Made by a program: the position numbers and the translations under genes
NCBI RefSeq assembly: GCF_003074135.1
Contig: NZ_PPDK01000001.1
Location: 1,984,001 to 2,048,000 of the forward strand
DNA: 64,000 bases
Origin: Euzebya tangerina
GTDB lineage: Bacteria; Actinomycetota; Nitriliruptoria; Euzebyales; Euzebyaceae
Direction of reading: 5' to 3'
Shown: in pieces, positions 8,899 to 21,223 of the stretch
Layout: each line of letters starts with the position of its first letter
Position numbering within the stretch: position 1 is the stretch's first letter
Notes under the pieces: generated by a model
What the model was told of the DNA's origin: nothing
The model's database searches: none
The model's input: only the letters and a program-made list of their open reading frames with translations

Positions 8899-8952
8899 GT
8901 CGTTCCTTGGTCGAGGGTCGTGTGCTGTTGGGGGCATCGGACGAGGGGACGA

Positions 8953-10995
8953 TCACTGGGGTACTGCGGTTCCACCGGCTGGCTCGACCAGATGGCAGGC
9001 AACGGTGCGGTCGGCCGTGATGGCACGAAGCGTGGGGACCTCGACGTCGCAGGTCCCGGGAACGGCCAGGGGGCAGCGGGTGTGAAATCTACAGCCGCTG
9101 GGCGGGGCCAACGGGCTCGGCAGGTCTCCCCTGAGCCGGGTGTCCTCGCCGCGACCACCGTCCTCCCCCTCGTCGTCCTGGGCTCGGGGCTCGGGGGAGG
9201 GCACCGCGGCCAGCAGCGCGACGGTGTAGGGGTGCAGGGGGTTGGCGTAGAGCTGGTCGCGAGGTGCCCGCTCGACGATCTGGCCCAGGTACATCACGGC
9301 CACATCATCGGAGATGTGGCGGACGACGGCCAGGTCGTGGGCGATGAAGAGAAAGCCGAGTCCGCGCTCGATCTGCACGGTTGCCAACAGGTTGACGATC
9401 TGGGCCTGCACCGACACGTCGAGGGCGGAGACCGGCTCGTCGCACACGATGACGTCGGGCTGGGCGGCGATGGCCCGCGCCACCGCGATGCGTTGTCGTT
9501 GACCGCCGGAGAACTCGTGGGGGTAGCGCGACACCGCGTCCGCTGGCAATCCCACGGCCGCCAGCAGTTCGATGACGCTCTCCTCGATCCGGTCCTCCTC
9601 GACCAGTCCGTGGATGCGCATGGGCTCGGCGACGACGTCGATCACCCGGGCGCCCGGGTTCATCGACGAGAAGGGATCCTGGAAGATCATCTGGATGCCA
9701 CGCCGATGGGGACCCGGCTTGGAGGTCACGGCCACGCCGTTCAGGGTGATCGTGCCGGCTGTCGGCTCGACCAGTCCGACCAGGGCACGGCCCAGGGTGG
9801 TCTTGCCACAGCCGCTCTCGCCGACCACACCCAGGGTGCGACCGGGGCGCACGTCGAGGGTGACGCCGTCCACGGCACGGACCGTGGCCGACCGGGAGCC
9901 GAGGAAGCCACGCCGGACGTCGAAGTGCACCGAGAGGTCGCGGATCGCAACACCCGGCCCCTCGGTCCGAGAGGTCCAGGATCGGGTGGTCGGGGCCGCC
10001 CATCTGAGCTCCCGGACGATGTCCGCATGTCTCAGGCAGGCCGTCCGGTGGCCGTCCTCCGCCAGCGGGGTCAGCTCGGTTGGTGTGCTCTGGCAGGCGT
10101 CGTCGGCCATCGGACACCGATCGACGAAGGCACAGCCGGTGTGGGGTTCGGTGACCACCTCCGGCGAGCCGGGTATCTCGGGGAGCGTGCCGGTCACCTC
10201 GCCGTCCAGACCTGGGATGGAGCGCAGCAGGCCGGCGGTGTACGGGTGACCCGAGCCGCGGTAGACCTGCTGGGCGGTGCCGGTCTCCATGACCCGGCCG
10301 CCGTACAGGACGCTGACACGGTCGGCCAGCTCGGCCACGACCCCGAGATCGTGGGTGATCCACACGACGGACATGCCGGTCTCCGCCTGCAGGTCCCTGA
10401 CCAACTCGACGATCTGGCGCTGCACGGTGACGTCGAGTGCGGTGGTCGGCTCGTCGGCGATCAGCAGCTTCGGGTTGCAGGCAAGCGCCATCGCGATCAT
10501 GGCGCGCTGCCGCATGCCGCCGGAGAACTCGTGGGGATGGTCATCCACGCGGCGTGCTGCGGCTGGTATGCCGACCCGGTCGAGCAGGTCGATCACACGG
10601 GTGCGTCGCTCACGCCGCGAGAGGTCGGTGTGCAGCTGCAGGGACTCGCCGATCTGGCGGCCGACGGAGTGCACCGGGTTCAGGGAGGACATCGGGTCCT
10701 GGAAGACCATCGCCATGTCTCGGCCCCGTATGGCCCGCATCCGCTTGGCCGAGGCGTGGAGGAGTGATTCGCCTGCCAGGATGATGTGCCCGCTGACGGC
10801 CGCCGTGGCCGGCAGCAGTCCCATGGTGGCCAGCATCGACACGCTCTTGCCCGAGCCGGACTCACCCACCACGGCCAGGACCTCGCCGGGGTCCACCGAG
10901 AGCTCGATGCCATCGAGTGCCAGGACACGCCCGCGAGGCGTCGCAAACGATACCCGAAGGTCCCGCACGTCGAGGAGGGGGCCGGCGACCGTCAT
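8953..10995 (-). CDS. fused double ATPase of peptide ABC transporter (DppD-DppF)
   Basis: A single 680-residue chain carrying two complete nucleotide-binding domains. The first has Walker A GESGSGKS, signature FSGGMRQR and Walker B LLIADEPTTALD; the second has GESGCGKT, FSGGQRQR and VIVCDEPVSALD. Each ends in the oligopeptide-type Cys-rich tail (CAFVDRCPMADDAC and CRFHTRCPLAVPGTC), which in the family can hold an iron-sulfur cluster. It powers import with the two permeases downstream. The ATG at 10995 is chosen over a GTG at 11010. It is the first gene of the operon, and 54 bases separate it from the binding protein. Confidence 0.92.
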   Translation of the reverse strand: MTVAGPLLDVRDLRVSFATPRGRVLALDGIELSVDPGEVLAVVGESGSGKSVSMLATMGLLPATAAVSGHIILAGESLLHASAKRMRAIRGRDMAMVFQDPMSSLNPVHSVGRQIGESLQLHTDLSRRERRTRVIDLLDRVGIPAAARRVDDHPHEFSGGMRQRAMIAMALACNPKLLIADEPTTALDVTVQRQIVELVRDLQAETGMSVVWITHDLGVVAELADRVSVLYGGRVMETGTAQQVYRGSGHPYTAGLLRSIPGLDGEVTGTLPEIPGSPEVVTEPHTGCAFVDRCPMADDACQSTPTELTPLAEDGHRTACLRHADIVRELRWAAPTTRSWTSRTEGPGVAIRDLSVHFDVRRGFLGSRSATVRAVDGVTLDVRPGRTLGVVGESGCGKTTLGRALVGLVEPTAGTITLNGVAVTSKPGPHRRGIQMIFQDPFSSMNPGARVIDVVAEPMRIHGLVEEDRIEESVIELLAAVGLPADAVSRYPHEFSGGQRQRIAVARAIAAQPDVIVCDEPVSALDVSVQAQIVNLLATVQIERGLGFLFIAHDLAVVRHISDDVAVMYLGQIVERAPRDQLYANPLHPYTVALLAAVPSPEPRAQDDEGEDGGRGEDTRLRGDLPSPLAPPSGCRFHTRCPLAVPGTCDVEVPTLRAITADRTVACHLVEPAGGTAVPQ

Positions 10996-11051
10996 GCCCC
11001 CACTCTTCACGACCGACGTGTCGGTTTGATGTCTTTCTCCCGGCCGGTCCG

Positions 11052-12125
11052 TCAGCTGGGAGGCTTTTTGCCCGCTACGACCCGACGATCATCGTGATGT
11101 CGGGTCAGCTCGTGGTGGTCGTTCCCGCTCGGATCCACGTGGACGGTGACCTCCTCGAGCCTGGCCACGCCGTGGAAGAGGGTGTGTCGGACGGCCTCGG
11201 CCACCTCGTGACCTGCAGCCACCGACAGCGCCCCGTCGACCTTGATGTGCAGGCTCGCCTCCATGCGGTGGCCCAACCAGCGGACCCGGACCTGGTCGGT
11301 GCCGAGGACGCCATCGACGTCGTCAGCCAGGCGCTGGATCGTCTCGGTGACGGCGGGATCGACGCCGTCCATCAGGCGCCGGAAGACCTGGCGCAGGGCG
11401 TCGCGGAGGACGAAGAGGATCGCGACCGTGATCAGCAGACCGATGATCGGGTCCGCCAGCGGGAAGCCGGCCCAGACGCCGATGCCGCCGAACACGACGG
11501 CGAGCGAGGTGAGCCCGTCCGTGCGAGCGTGGTGGCCATCGGCGATCAGCGCTGCTGACCCGATCTGGTTCCCGATCCTGATGCGGTACAGGGCGACGGC
11601 CTCGTTGCCGAGGAAGCCGATGATCCCCGCAGCCACGAGCAGGCCGACGTTGTTGACCTCCTGTGGTTCGACCAGCCGGCCGATCGACTCCCAGCCGGCG
11701 ACGACGGCCGAGAGGGCGATCATCGCCACGATGAACAGCCCTGAGAGGTCCTCGGCCCGGCGGAACCCGAAGGTGAAGCTCGTCGTCGCTCCCCGGCGAC
11801 CGAGGACGAAGGCGATCCAGAGCGGGATCGAGGTCAGCCCGTCCGAGAAGTTGTGGATGGTGTCGGCGAGGAGCGCCACCGAGCCCGTGATGAGGACCAC
11901 GACAACCTGCAGCAGCGCCGTGACGAGCAGGCCGACCAGCGAGATCTTCACGGCACGAATCCCCTGCTCCGAGGATTCCAGGGCAGTGTCGACCGAGTCC
12001 GCCGAGTCGTGGCTGTGCGGCTGGTAGAGCTCCTTCAGCCACGCCAGGGGACCTGACGGGTGGTCGTGGTCGTGCTGGTGGTCGTGGTCGTGTTGGTTGT
12101 CGTGGTCGGGCACTGGCGTTCCCAT
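11052..12125 (-). CDS. cation diffusion facilitator (metal efflux)
   Basis: A 357-residue CDF transporter, expected to export Zn, Co, Cd or a similar divalent ion in exchange for protons. The N-terminal tail is a His/Asp metal-binding stretch (residues about 7-23). Six membrane helices follow, with metal-site residues in LLADTIHNFSDG and ADGHHARTDG. The C-terminal cytoplasmic domain has HIKVDGALSVAAGHEVAEAV, typical of the family. The start at 12125 is the only ATG that places the His-rich tail at the N-terminus. An AT-rich inverted repeat overlaps its likely promoter. Confidence 0.92.
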   Translation of the reverse strand: MGTPVPDHDNQHDHDHQHDHDHPSGPLAWLKELYQPHSHDSADSVDTALESSEQGIRAVKISLVGLLVTALLQVVVVLITGSVALLADTIHNFSDGLTSIPLWIAFVLGRRGATTSFTFGFRRAEDLSGLFIVAMIALSAVVAGWESIGRLVEPQEVNNVGLLVAAGIIGFLGNEAVALYRIRIGNQIGSAALIADGHHARTDGLTSLAVVFGGIGVWAGFPLADPIIGLLITVAILFVLRDALRQVFRRLMDGVDPAVTETIQRLADDVDGVLGTDQVRVRWLGHRMEASLHIKVDGALSVAAGHEVAEAVRHTLFHGVARLEEVTVHVDPSGNDHHELTRHHDDRRVVAGKKPPS

Positions 12126-12152
12126 CGGCGCACGGATACCTGCAGGGCAGGG

Positions 12153-12199
12153 CCTTAGATATATCAGCAAGTCTATACAGATATATCTGACGGTCAAGG
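12153..12199 (-). promoter_or_regulatory. promoter and palindromic operator for the CDF gene
   Basis: On the minus strand TTGACC (12192-12197) is followed 16 bases later by TAGACT, a plausible -35/-10 pair. The perfect 12-bp palindrome CAGATATATCTG (12178-12189) sits in the spacer. A second arm TTAGATATATC (12155-12165) mirrors GATATATCTGA (12180-12190) with one mismatch and a 14-base gap. This is the most AT-rich spot for kilobases around, and it lies between divergent genes. A metal-responsive repressor or activator is inferred; its identity is not visible. Confidence 0.6.
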
Positions 12200-12231
12200 A
12201 GTCCCTCAGTCCAGAGCACTAGGGTCCACGT

Positions 12232-12990
12232 GTGTCCCGCTACCACACCCAGGCACATCGCCCGGCGCACCCGCCGGCGCAGAGCGCCACCACCCGGGCG
12301 TACCTGCACCTCAAGGAGCGGATCCTCACCTGCGAGCTGGCGCCGGGCACGTCGATGTTCGAGGGGGAGTTGGCGGCCGAGCTCGAGATGAGCAAGACCC
12401 CCGTCCGTGAGGCCCTGGGGATGCTGTCGCACGAGGGGTTCGTCCAGGTGATCCCGCGACAGGGCTACCGGGTCAGCGACATCTCCCTGGCGGATGTGAA
12501 GGAGCTGTTCGGTCTTCGGCTGCTGCTCGAACCGGAGGCGGCCCGACTGGCGGCCGCGCGGGCTGATCCTGACACGCTCGCGGAGCTGGGGCGACTGGCC
12601 GCACACGATCCGGACGACGACGCGGGAACCCGTGCGACACAGGCCACCGCGTTTCACATGGCGCTGGCTCACGCCTCGGGTAGCGCGCGTCTGGCTGCCA
12701 CGCTGGGCAATCTGCTCGAGGAGATCCAGCGACTCTTCTTCATCGGTCTGCCGTTGGGGGAGGGGTCAGGACACGCCGAAGCTCAGACCAGCGGAGAGCA
12801 CCACGACCACGGCGGGCACGCCGCGCTGATGGACGCCCTCGACGCAGGGGATGCCGACGCCGCCGAGCGTCTTGCCCGCCAGCAGGTGCAGGCCAGCCGA
12901 GATGCGGTGATGGCGGCGATCATGGCGACGTTGGCCGGCAGCGGCCCCGCCGCCTCGGCCGAGGACGTCATGCTCGGCCAGGCCCTCTGA
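12232..12990 (+). CDS. GntR-family regulator, FadR/FCD subfamily
   Basis: A 252-residue DNA-binding protein. The winged helix (residues about 22-85) has the GntR pattern LKERILTCELAPGTSMFEGELAAELEMSKTPVREAL, read here as separate short blocks. The all-helical FCD ligand domain follows (about 95-235), with Arg/His positions typical of a metal-plus-carboxylate pocket and an unusual His-rich loop EHHDHGGHAAL. The start is a GTG. It diverges from the CDF exporter, so control of that exporter is possible, but FCD regulators usually sense organic acids. Confidence 0.85.
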   Translation: MSRYHTQAHRPAHPPAQSATTRAYLHLKERILTCELAPGTSMFEGELAAELEMSKTPVREALGMLSHEGFVQVIPRQGYRVSDISLADVKELFGLRLLLEPEAARLAAARADPDTLAELGRLAAHDPDDDAGTRATQATAFHMALAHASGSARLAATLGNLLEEIQRLFFIGLPLGEGSGHAEAQTSGEHHDHGGHAALMDALDAGDADAAERLARQQVQASRDAVMAAIMATLAGSGPAASAEDVMLGQAL

Positions 12991-13037
12991 GCCTGCCCCC
13001 TACGCCTGGTCGGTGGCCGACCCGACCGCGCGCGGGC

Positions 13038-13086
13038 ACGCATGCATGAACTCACGCGCTCTGATCGGGCTACCTCACGCCTGCGT
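13038..13086. repeat. 49-bp palindromic repeat, copy B (inverted orientation)
   Basis: Ends ACGCATGCATGA and TCACGCCTGCGT are near-perfect inverted arms. The minus strand of this stretch aligns gap-free to 54641-54689 at about 36 of 49 positions by hand. It overlaps the stop codon of the acyl-CoA dehydrogenase-like gene. Confidence 0.6.
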
Positions 13087-14829
13087 CGGCGCCGTGGTGA
13101 CCGAATCGGGCCAGCCCCGGAGTGCAGCCGCCAGGATCTGATCGGTGTCTGCCCGACGGGCCGGGTCGGGGAGCGGGGCAGCCGGGCCGGTCAGGTGCCG
13201 GTCGATGAAGCGGCGCACCACCGCAACCCCGGCGTGGTCGTCGTCCTTGGCGATCCGATGCGAGGCGTGTTCGACCAGCAGGGCGGCCGTGTAGACCCGC
13301 CCGGCACGCAGCGCGAAGATCCGCATGGTCGCCTCCACGTCGGCGGCGTCGGAGGAGGCGAAGGCCGCCGCCCCCTCGGCCAGCCGCCGCAAGTGGGCCG
13401 CGACCACGCTGACGGGCTCGGCCAGGTCGGGACTGTCCGTGCCGGTCATGCGGTCTGCTGCGTCCTCCAGGAACGCCGCCACGGCATCCTCACGGACGGC
13501 CGCCCGCAGCAGGTCCAGGGACAACACGTTGGTGGTGCCCTCCCAGATCGAGAGCACCTGGGCGTCCCGGAGCAGCGCGGGCAGCCCGGTGTTCTCGACG
13601 TAGCCGGCGCCGCCGAAGGACTCGACCACCTCGGACGCGGCAGCCACGGCCGAGCGGGCGGTCAGCAGCTTGACGACTGGCATCAGCGCCCGGCGGGCGA
13701 GTGCCTCTGCAGGCGAGGCCGTCCCGGTCTCGGCGCGTCCCATCAGCTGGGCGGCACGCGCGACGATGGCGGCCGATCCCTCGTACTCCACGGCCAGATC
13801 GGCCAGGGTCGTGCGGTGCAGCGGCAGGTCCAGTAGGCGGCGTCCGAACGCCTGGCGGACCTGCCCGTAGGACAGGGCGAGCTGCAGGCCACGTGCCTGG
13901 CTGCTCATGGACCAGTAGGCATTCCACAGCCGGGTGACGGTCAGCATGCCAACGATCGACTTGACCCCGCGGTGCGGCGGCCCGACCGGCGTGGCATACG
14001 CCCCCACCAGGTCGAGTTCGGCCGTGGGGAGGGACTTGGTCCCGAGCTTGTCCTTCAGGCGTCTGACCTGGATGGTGCGGCCGATCTGCGAGCGCCCATC
14101 ACGTGGGTCGACGCGCTCGACCAGGTACAGGCCAAGCCCCCGCGATCCCGCCACCACGGAACCGTCGGCCGCTGCCGTCCGGGCCAGCGCAAGCGCACAG
14201 TCCGCTGTGGTGGCCGAGGTGAACCACTTGGTCCCGCTCAGCGCGAAGCCGCCGTCCGGCAGCGGGTGGGCGACCGTCTCGGTGCGTCCCACATCCGAGC
14301 CGCCGGGCTTCTCCGTCATCCACTGGCCTGACGTCCAGGCGTCGGGGGTCCTCCCGGTCAGGCGGGGCACCACACGGTCGCGCACCTCGGGCTCGCCGAC
14401 GTCGGTCAGCACCCGTGCAGCCGCGTCGGTCATCGAGACCGGGCAGGTGTAGACGGCGGAGGAGGGGCCGTACAGGTGCACCAGGGCCATCTGCTCCAGG
14501 CGCGCGTGGGGATCGTCGGGTCGCTCGTAGGGGATGGCTGCCAGTCCCAGGGACGCCTGGACCTCGTGGAGCCTCGTCCAGGCAGACGACACCGCGATGT
14601 GGTCAACGCGCCGTCCCCAGGCGTCGTACTGCTCCAGCGTGGGTTCCTCGCGCTGAGCCTGGGTCGCGAGGTCAAGCAGCTCGCCAGCCGCGCGCTCCCC
14701 AAGCTGGCGAAGCTCGGGCTGGATCTCCTCCCACCGGGCAGCAGGGAGCAGACGCCGGAGGTGCGACCGGAAGATCGGATCGGCGTCGTAGGTGTTCGGC
14801 AGGCTGGGCCCGTCCTGGATGAAGTCCAT
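13075..14829 (-). CDS. acyl-CoA dehydrogenase family protein, AidB-like
   Basis: A 584-residue flavoprotein, longer than ordinary acyl-CoA dehydrogenases (about 380) and matching the AidB branch. Landmarks are the N-terminal helical part, GQWMTEKPGGSDVGRTET for the flavin site, SGTKWFTSATTADCALALAR, and the AidB-type ESFGGAGYVENTG followed by SIWEGTTNVLSLD. AidB in E. coli is linked to the adaptive response to alkylating agents and binds DNA through an extra C-terminal domain; here about 150 C-terminal residues lie in the matching position. Its true substrate is unknown. It is divergent from the NYN gene, with 108 bases between them. Confidence 0.85.
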   Translation of the reverse strand: MDFIQDGPSLPNTYDADPIFRSHLRRLLPAARWEEIQPELRQLGERAAGELLDLATQAQREEPTLEQYDAWGRRVDHIAVSSAWTRLHEVQASLGLAAIPYERPDDPHARLEQMALVHLYGPSSAVYTCPVSMTDAAARVLTDVGEPEVRDRVVPRLTGRTPDAWTSGQWMTEKPGGSDVGRTETVAHPLPDGGFALSGTKWFTSATTADCALALARTAAADGSVVAGSRGLGLYLVERVDPRDGRSQIGRTIQVRRLKDKLGTKSLPTAELDLVGAYATPVGPPHRGVKSIVGMLTVTRLWNAYWSMSSQARGLQLALSYGQVRQAFGRRLLDLPLHRTTLADLAVEYEGSAAIVARAAQLMGRAETGTASPAEALARRALMPVVKLLTARSAVAAASEVVESFGGAGYVENTGLPALLRDAQVLSIWEGTTNVLSLDLLRAAVREDAVAAFLEDAADRMTGTDSPDLAEPVSVVAAHLRRLAEGAAAFASSDAADVEATMRIFALRAGRVYTAALLVEHASHRIAKDDDHAGVAVVRRFIDRHLTGPAAPLPDPARRADTDQILAAALRGWPDSVTTAPTQA

Positions 14830-14937
14830 GTTCGAACACTATCGCGGAGTCCCGCCCGGCTCGGTTGGCACGTCGACGTGAGCCAAGATGGCTCCGCGTA
14901 TGGTGTGAAGACATTCCAACCCAAGGAGCCTCTCCCC

Positions 14938-16050
14938 ATGACCGCCGACGAGGAGCGCATCGCGCTATTCCTCGACTACGAGAACCTGGCCATCGGTGCC
15001 CGAGAAGACCTGCGCGGCATGCAGTTCGCCCTCCGGCCCCTGGCTGATGCCCTGGCCGAACGAGGTCGCGTGGTCGTCCGCAAGGCCTACGCCGACTGGT
15101 CCTACTTCGACTCGGACCGCCGGATGTTGACGCGTGAGAACGTGGAGCTCATCGAGATCCCCCAGCGGATGGGGGCGGTCCGCAAGAATGCCGCCGACAT
15201 CAAGATGGCGGTCGATGCCATCGAGTTGGTCTTCGAGCGCGAGTACATGACCACCTTCGTGATCTGCACCGGCGACAGCGACTTCACGCCGCTCGTCAAC
15301 AAGCTCCGCGAGCTCAACAAGCGGGTGATCGGCGTGGGCCTGGAGGCCTCGACCTCCAAGATGCTGCCGCCGGCGTGTGACGAATTCCTCTTCTACGAGC
15401 GACTGGAGGGCGTGGACCTGCCGACCAAGAAGGGCCGCTCCGGTCGTCGCAGCGGCGGGGGCCGCAGCTCGTCGGGCCGTGGGTCGGGCGGGTCGTCGTC
15501 GAAGAAGTCGTCGCAGCCCGAGGAGTCGACCTCGTCCACCTCCGACGATGACTCGGCTGATGACGCGCCTCGGCACACCGATGTCGGCAAGCTGGTGACA
15601 CAGACCCTCTCGGGCCTGCAGCGGTCCAGTGGAGGGGTGGTGCTGGCTTCGGCGCTCAAGCGCGCCATCCTGCGGAAGGACCCGACCTTCAGCGAGGCGG
15701 ACTACGGCTTCCGCGCCTTCGGGGAGTTCCTGCGCGACATGGAGTCCAAGGACGTCATCGAGCTGTCGAGCAGCGCGGCGAAGGGTGACCCGGAAGTCGG
15801 CTTCCCCGAGACCTCCAAGACCGAAGCCGATGCCTTCGAGTTGCTCGGCGACGTCGTGCGAGACAACCAGCCCACACCGCTGTCAGGCCTCAAGGACAAG
15901 ATGCGGGCGATTCAGCCCGACTTCTCGGAGAAGCGCTTCGGCTTCGGCGGGTTCCTGCAGTTCTGCAAGGCGGCGCGGACGCGGGACATCGTGTCCATGG
16001 AGTGGGACGACGACGTCGACGACTACGTCCTTTCCATGGTCAGCAGCTGA
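14938..16050 (+). CDS. NYN-domain RNA-binding protein with two OST-HTH/LOTUS domains
   Basis: A 370-residue protein. The N-terminal NYN/PIN-like nuclease domain (residues about 5-150) shows the acidic pattern FLDYENLAIG, KNAADIKMAVDAIEL and VICTGDSDFTPLVNKLRE, that is, four conserved Asp-type sites. A low-complexity Ser/Gly/Arg/Lys linker (about 160-205) follows. Then come two copies of a winged OST-HTH/LOTUS fold, each with the D-x-x-F-S-E-x-x-(Y/F)-G-F-x-x-F core (DPTFSEADYGFRAF and QPDFSEKRFGFGGF). LOTUS domains bind RNA or protein in known cases. The ATG at 14938 follows a clear AAGGAG. Confidence 0.85.
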   Translation: MTADEERIALFLDYENLAIGAREDLRGMQFALRPLADALAERGRVVVRKAYADWSYFDSDRRMLTRENVELIEIPQRMGAVRKNAADIKMAVDAIELVFEREYMTTFVICTGDSDFTPLVNKLRELNKRVIGVGLEASTSKMLPPACDEFLFYERLEGVDLPTKKGRSGRRSGGGRSSSGRGSGGSSSKKSSQPEESTSSTSDDDSADDAPRHTDVGKLVTQTLSGLQRSSGGVVLASALKRAILRKDPTFSEADYGFRAFGEFLRDMESKDVIELSSSAAKGDPEVGFPETSKTEADAFELLGDVVRDNQPTPLSGLKDKMRAIQPDFSEKRFGFGGFLQFCKAARTRDIVSMEWDDDVDDYVLSMVSS

Positions 16051-16092
16051 CGAGTACCCTCCAGCAAGCCGACAGACCAAGGAGGCGAGGGA

Positions 16093-19688
<3,596 letters not shown>

Positions 19689-19761
19689 GGCCATTCTGCA
19701 GCATGTTGGACCTGGCCCACCTGGGGTCGGCTTCGCGCAACCTGTTGCTCAGTGGCTGCGG

Positions 19762-21159
19762 CTACAACACCCCGCCCTCCGTCATCTTCTTCATGTCGAG
19801 GATGCGGTCGACCTCGTCCTCGGACAGCCCCGAGTCCGCCTTGACGACCTCACGGAGCGGGCGGTCCTCCTTCAGCGCCTTCTTGGCCAGCTCCGCTGAG
19901 AGGTCGTAGCCGATGGCCGGCACCAGTGCGGTCACCGACGAGAGGTTCTTCTCGACCAGCTCGGTGTTGCGCTCGACGTCGGCCTCGACGCCGGCGATGC
20001 ACTTGTCGACGAAGTTGCGGCAGGTGTTGGACAGCAGCGTGATGGACTCGAGCACGTTGCGGGCCATCATCGGGATGTACACGTTCAGTTCGAAGTTGCC
20101 GGAGAGCCCGCCGATCGTGACGGCCGCATCGTTGCCGATCACCTGGGCGGCGACCTGGGTCACCGACTCGGGGATCACCGGGTTGACCTTGGCTGGCATG
20201 ATCGAGGAGCCCGGCTGGATCTCCGGCAGCCGGATCTCCCCGAGGCCGGTCCGCGGCCCCGAGCCCATCCAGCGCAGGTCGTTGGCGATCTTGGTCAGGC
20301 TCGCCGCAATCACCTTGAAGGCACCGGAGAGTTCGACCAACGCGTCGCGCGCGCCCTGCGCCTCGAAGTGGTTCTCGGCCTCCCGCAGGGCATCCAGGCC
20401 CGTCCGCTCCCGCAGATCCGCGATCACACCATCGGTCATGCCCTCGGGCGCGTTCAGGCCGGTGCCCACGGCCGTTCCGCCCAGTGGGAGTTCGGCAACC
20501 CGCTCCATCGCACTCTCGACCCGGACCTTGCCCAGTTCCACCTGGCGCGCGTAGCCGGAGAACTCCTGTCCGAGCGTCACCGGCGTCGCGTCCATCAGAT
20601 GCGTCCTGCCGGACTTGACCACGTCGGCGAACGCCTCCGCCTTGTCCGCGAGGGCCTGGTGAAGGTACTCCAGCGCCGGAACCAGGTCCGCCGCGCAAGC
20701 CTGGTAGCTGGCGACGTGGACGGCGGTTGGGAACACGTCGTTGGAGGACTGCCCCGCGTTGACGTGGTCGTTCGGGTGGACGAGCTTCGAGCCGAGGTCC
20801 CCGCCGAGGATCTCCGTCGCCCGGTTCGCGATCACCTCGTTGGTGTTCATGTTCGAGGAGGTCCCGGACCCGGTCTGGAACACGTCCACGACGAAGTGGT
20901 CGTTCAGGGTCCCGTCGATCACCTCCTGGGCTGCCGCGGCGATCCCGTCGAACTGTGCCGGCGTGATGACGCCCTTGTTCCGATTGACCACGGCTGCTGA
21001 GGCCTTGATCTGGCCGAGGGCCTTGATGAGCGCCGGCGGGATGGGCTGGCCGGAGATCGGGAAGTTCTCCGCAGCACGCTGCGTCTGCGCGCCGTAGTAG
21101 GCCTTCGCGGGCACCTGCATGTCGCCCATGGAGTCTGATTCGATTCGGAAGTCGCTCAT
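19762..21159 (-). CDS. fumC: fumarate hydratase class II
   Basis: A 465-residue homotetrameric, metal-free fumarase of the citric acid cycle. It contains the lyase signature [11 protein letters not shown], the active-site His in [17 protein letters not shown], and [18 protein letters not shown]. The N-terminus [24 protein letters not shown] is characteristic. The ATG at 21159 is used rather than a GTG at 21168. It converges on glnD across 73 bases in which I see no clear hairpin. Confidence 0.95.
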   Translation of the reverse strand: MSDFRIESDSMGDMQVPAKAYYGAQTQRAAENFPISGQPIPPALIKALGQIKASAAVVNRNKGVITPAQFDGIAAAAQEVIDGTLNDHFVVDVFQTGSGTSSNMNTNEVIANRATEILGGDLGSKLVHPNDHVNAGQSSNDVFPTAVHVASYQACAADLVPALEYLHQALADKAEAFADVVKSGRTHLMDATPVTLGQEFSGYARQVELGKVRVESAMERVAELPLGGTAVGTGLNAPEGMTDGVIADLRERTGLDALREAENHFEAQGARDALVELSGAFKVIAASLTKIANDLRWMGSGPRTGLGEIRLPEIQPGSSIMPAKVNPVIPESVTQVAAQVIGNDAAVTIGGLSGNFELNVYIPMMARNVLESITLLSNTCRNFVDKCIAGVEADVERNTELVEKNLSSVTALVPAIGYDLSAELAKKALKEDRPLREVVKADSGLSEDEVDRILDMKKMTEGGVL

Positions 21160-21223
21160 GGCGCTCACGATAGAGCGCCGTCCCGTCCGCGGCGATGCCT
21201 GCGGGCCGGCGGATCGCGATCAG

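Noticed and set aside
8167-10767. 866-residue open frame on the plus strand opposite the peptide-transport genes
   Set aside because: It runs across two clearly recognised minus-strand genes and has no domain or start signal; it follows from high GC content.
12057-12112. Short repeats of GTGGTCGTG as a possible tandem or CRISPR-like array
   Set aside because: They encode the His/Asp tail of the cation exporter and have no constant spacers.
13042-13836. 264-residue plus-strand frame beginning MHELTRSDRATSR
   Set aside because: Its N-terminus is the 49-bp repeat and the rest is the reverse of the AidB-like gene; it is not a protein gene.
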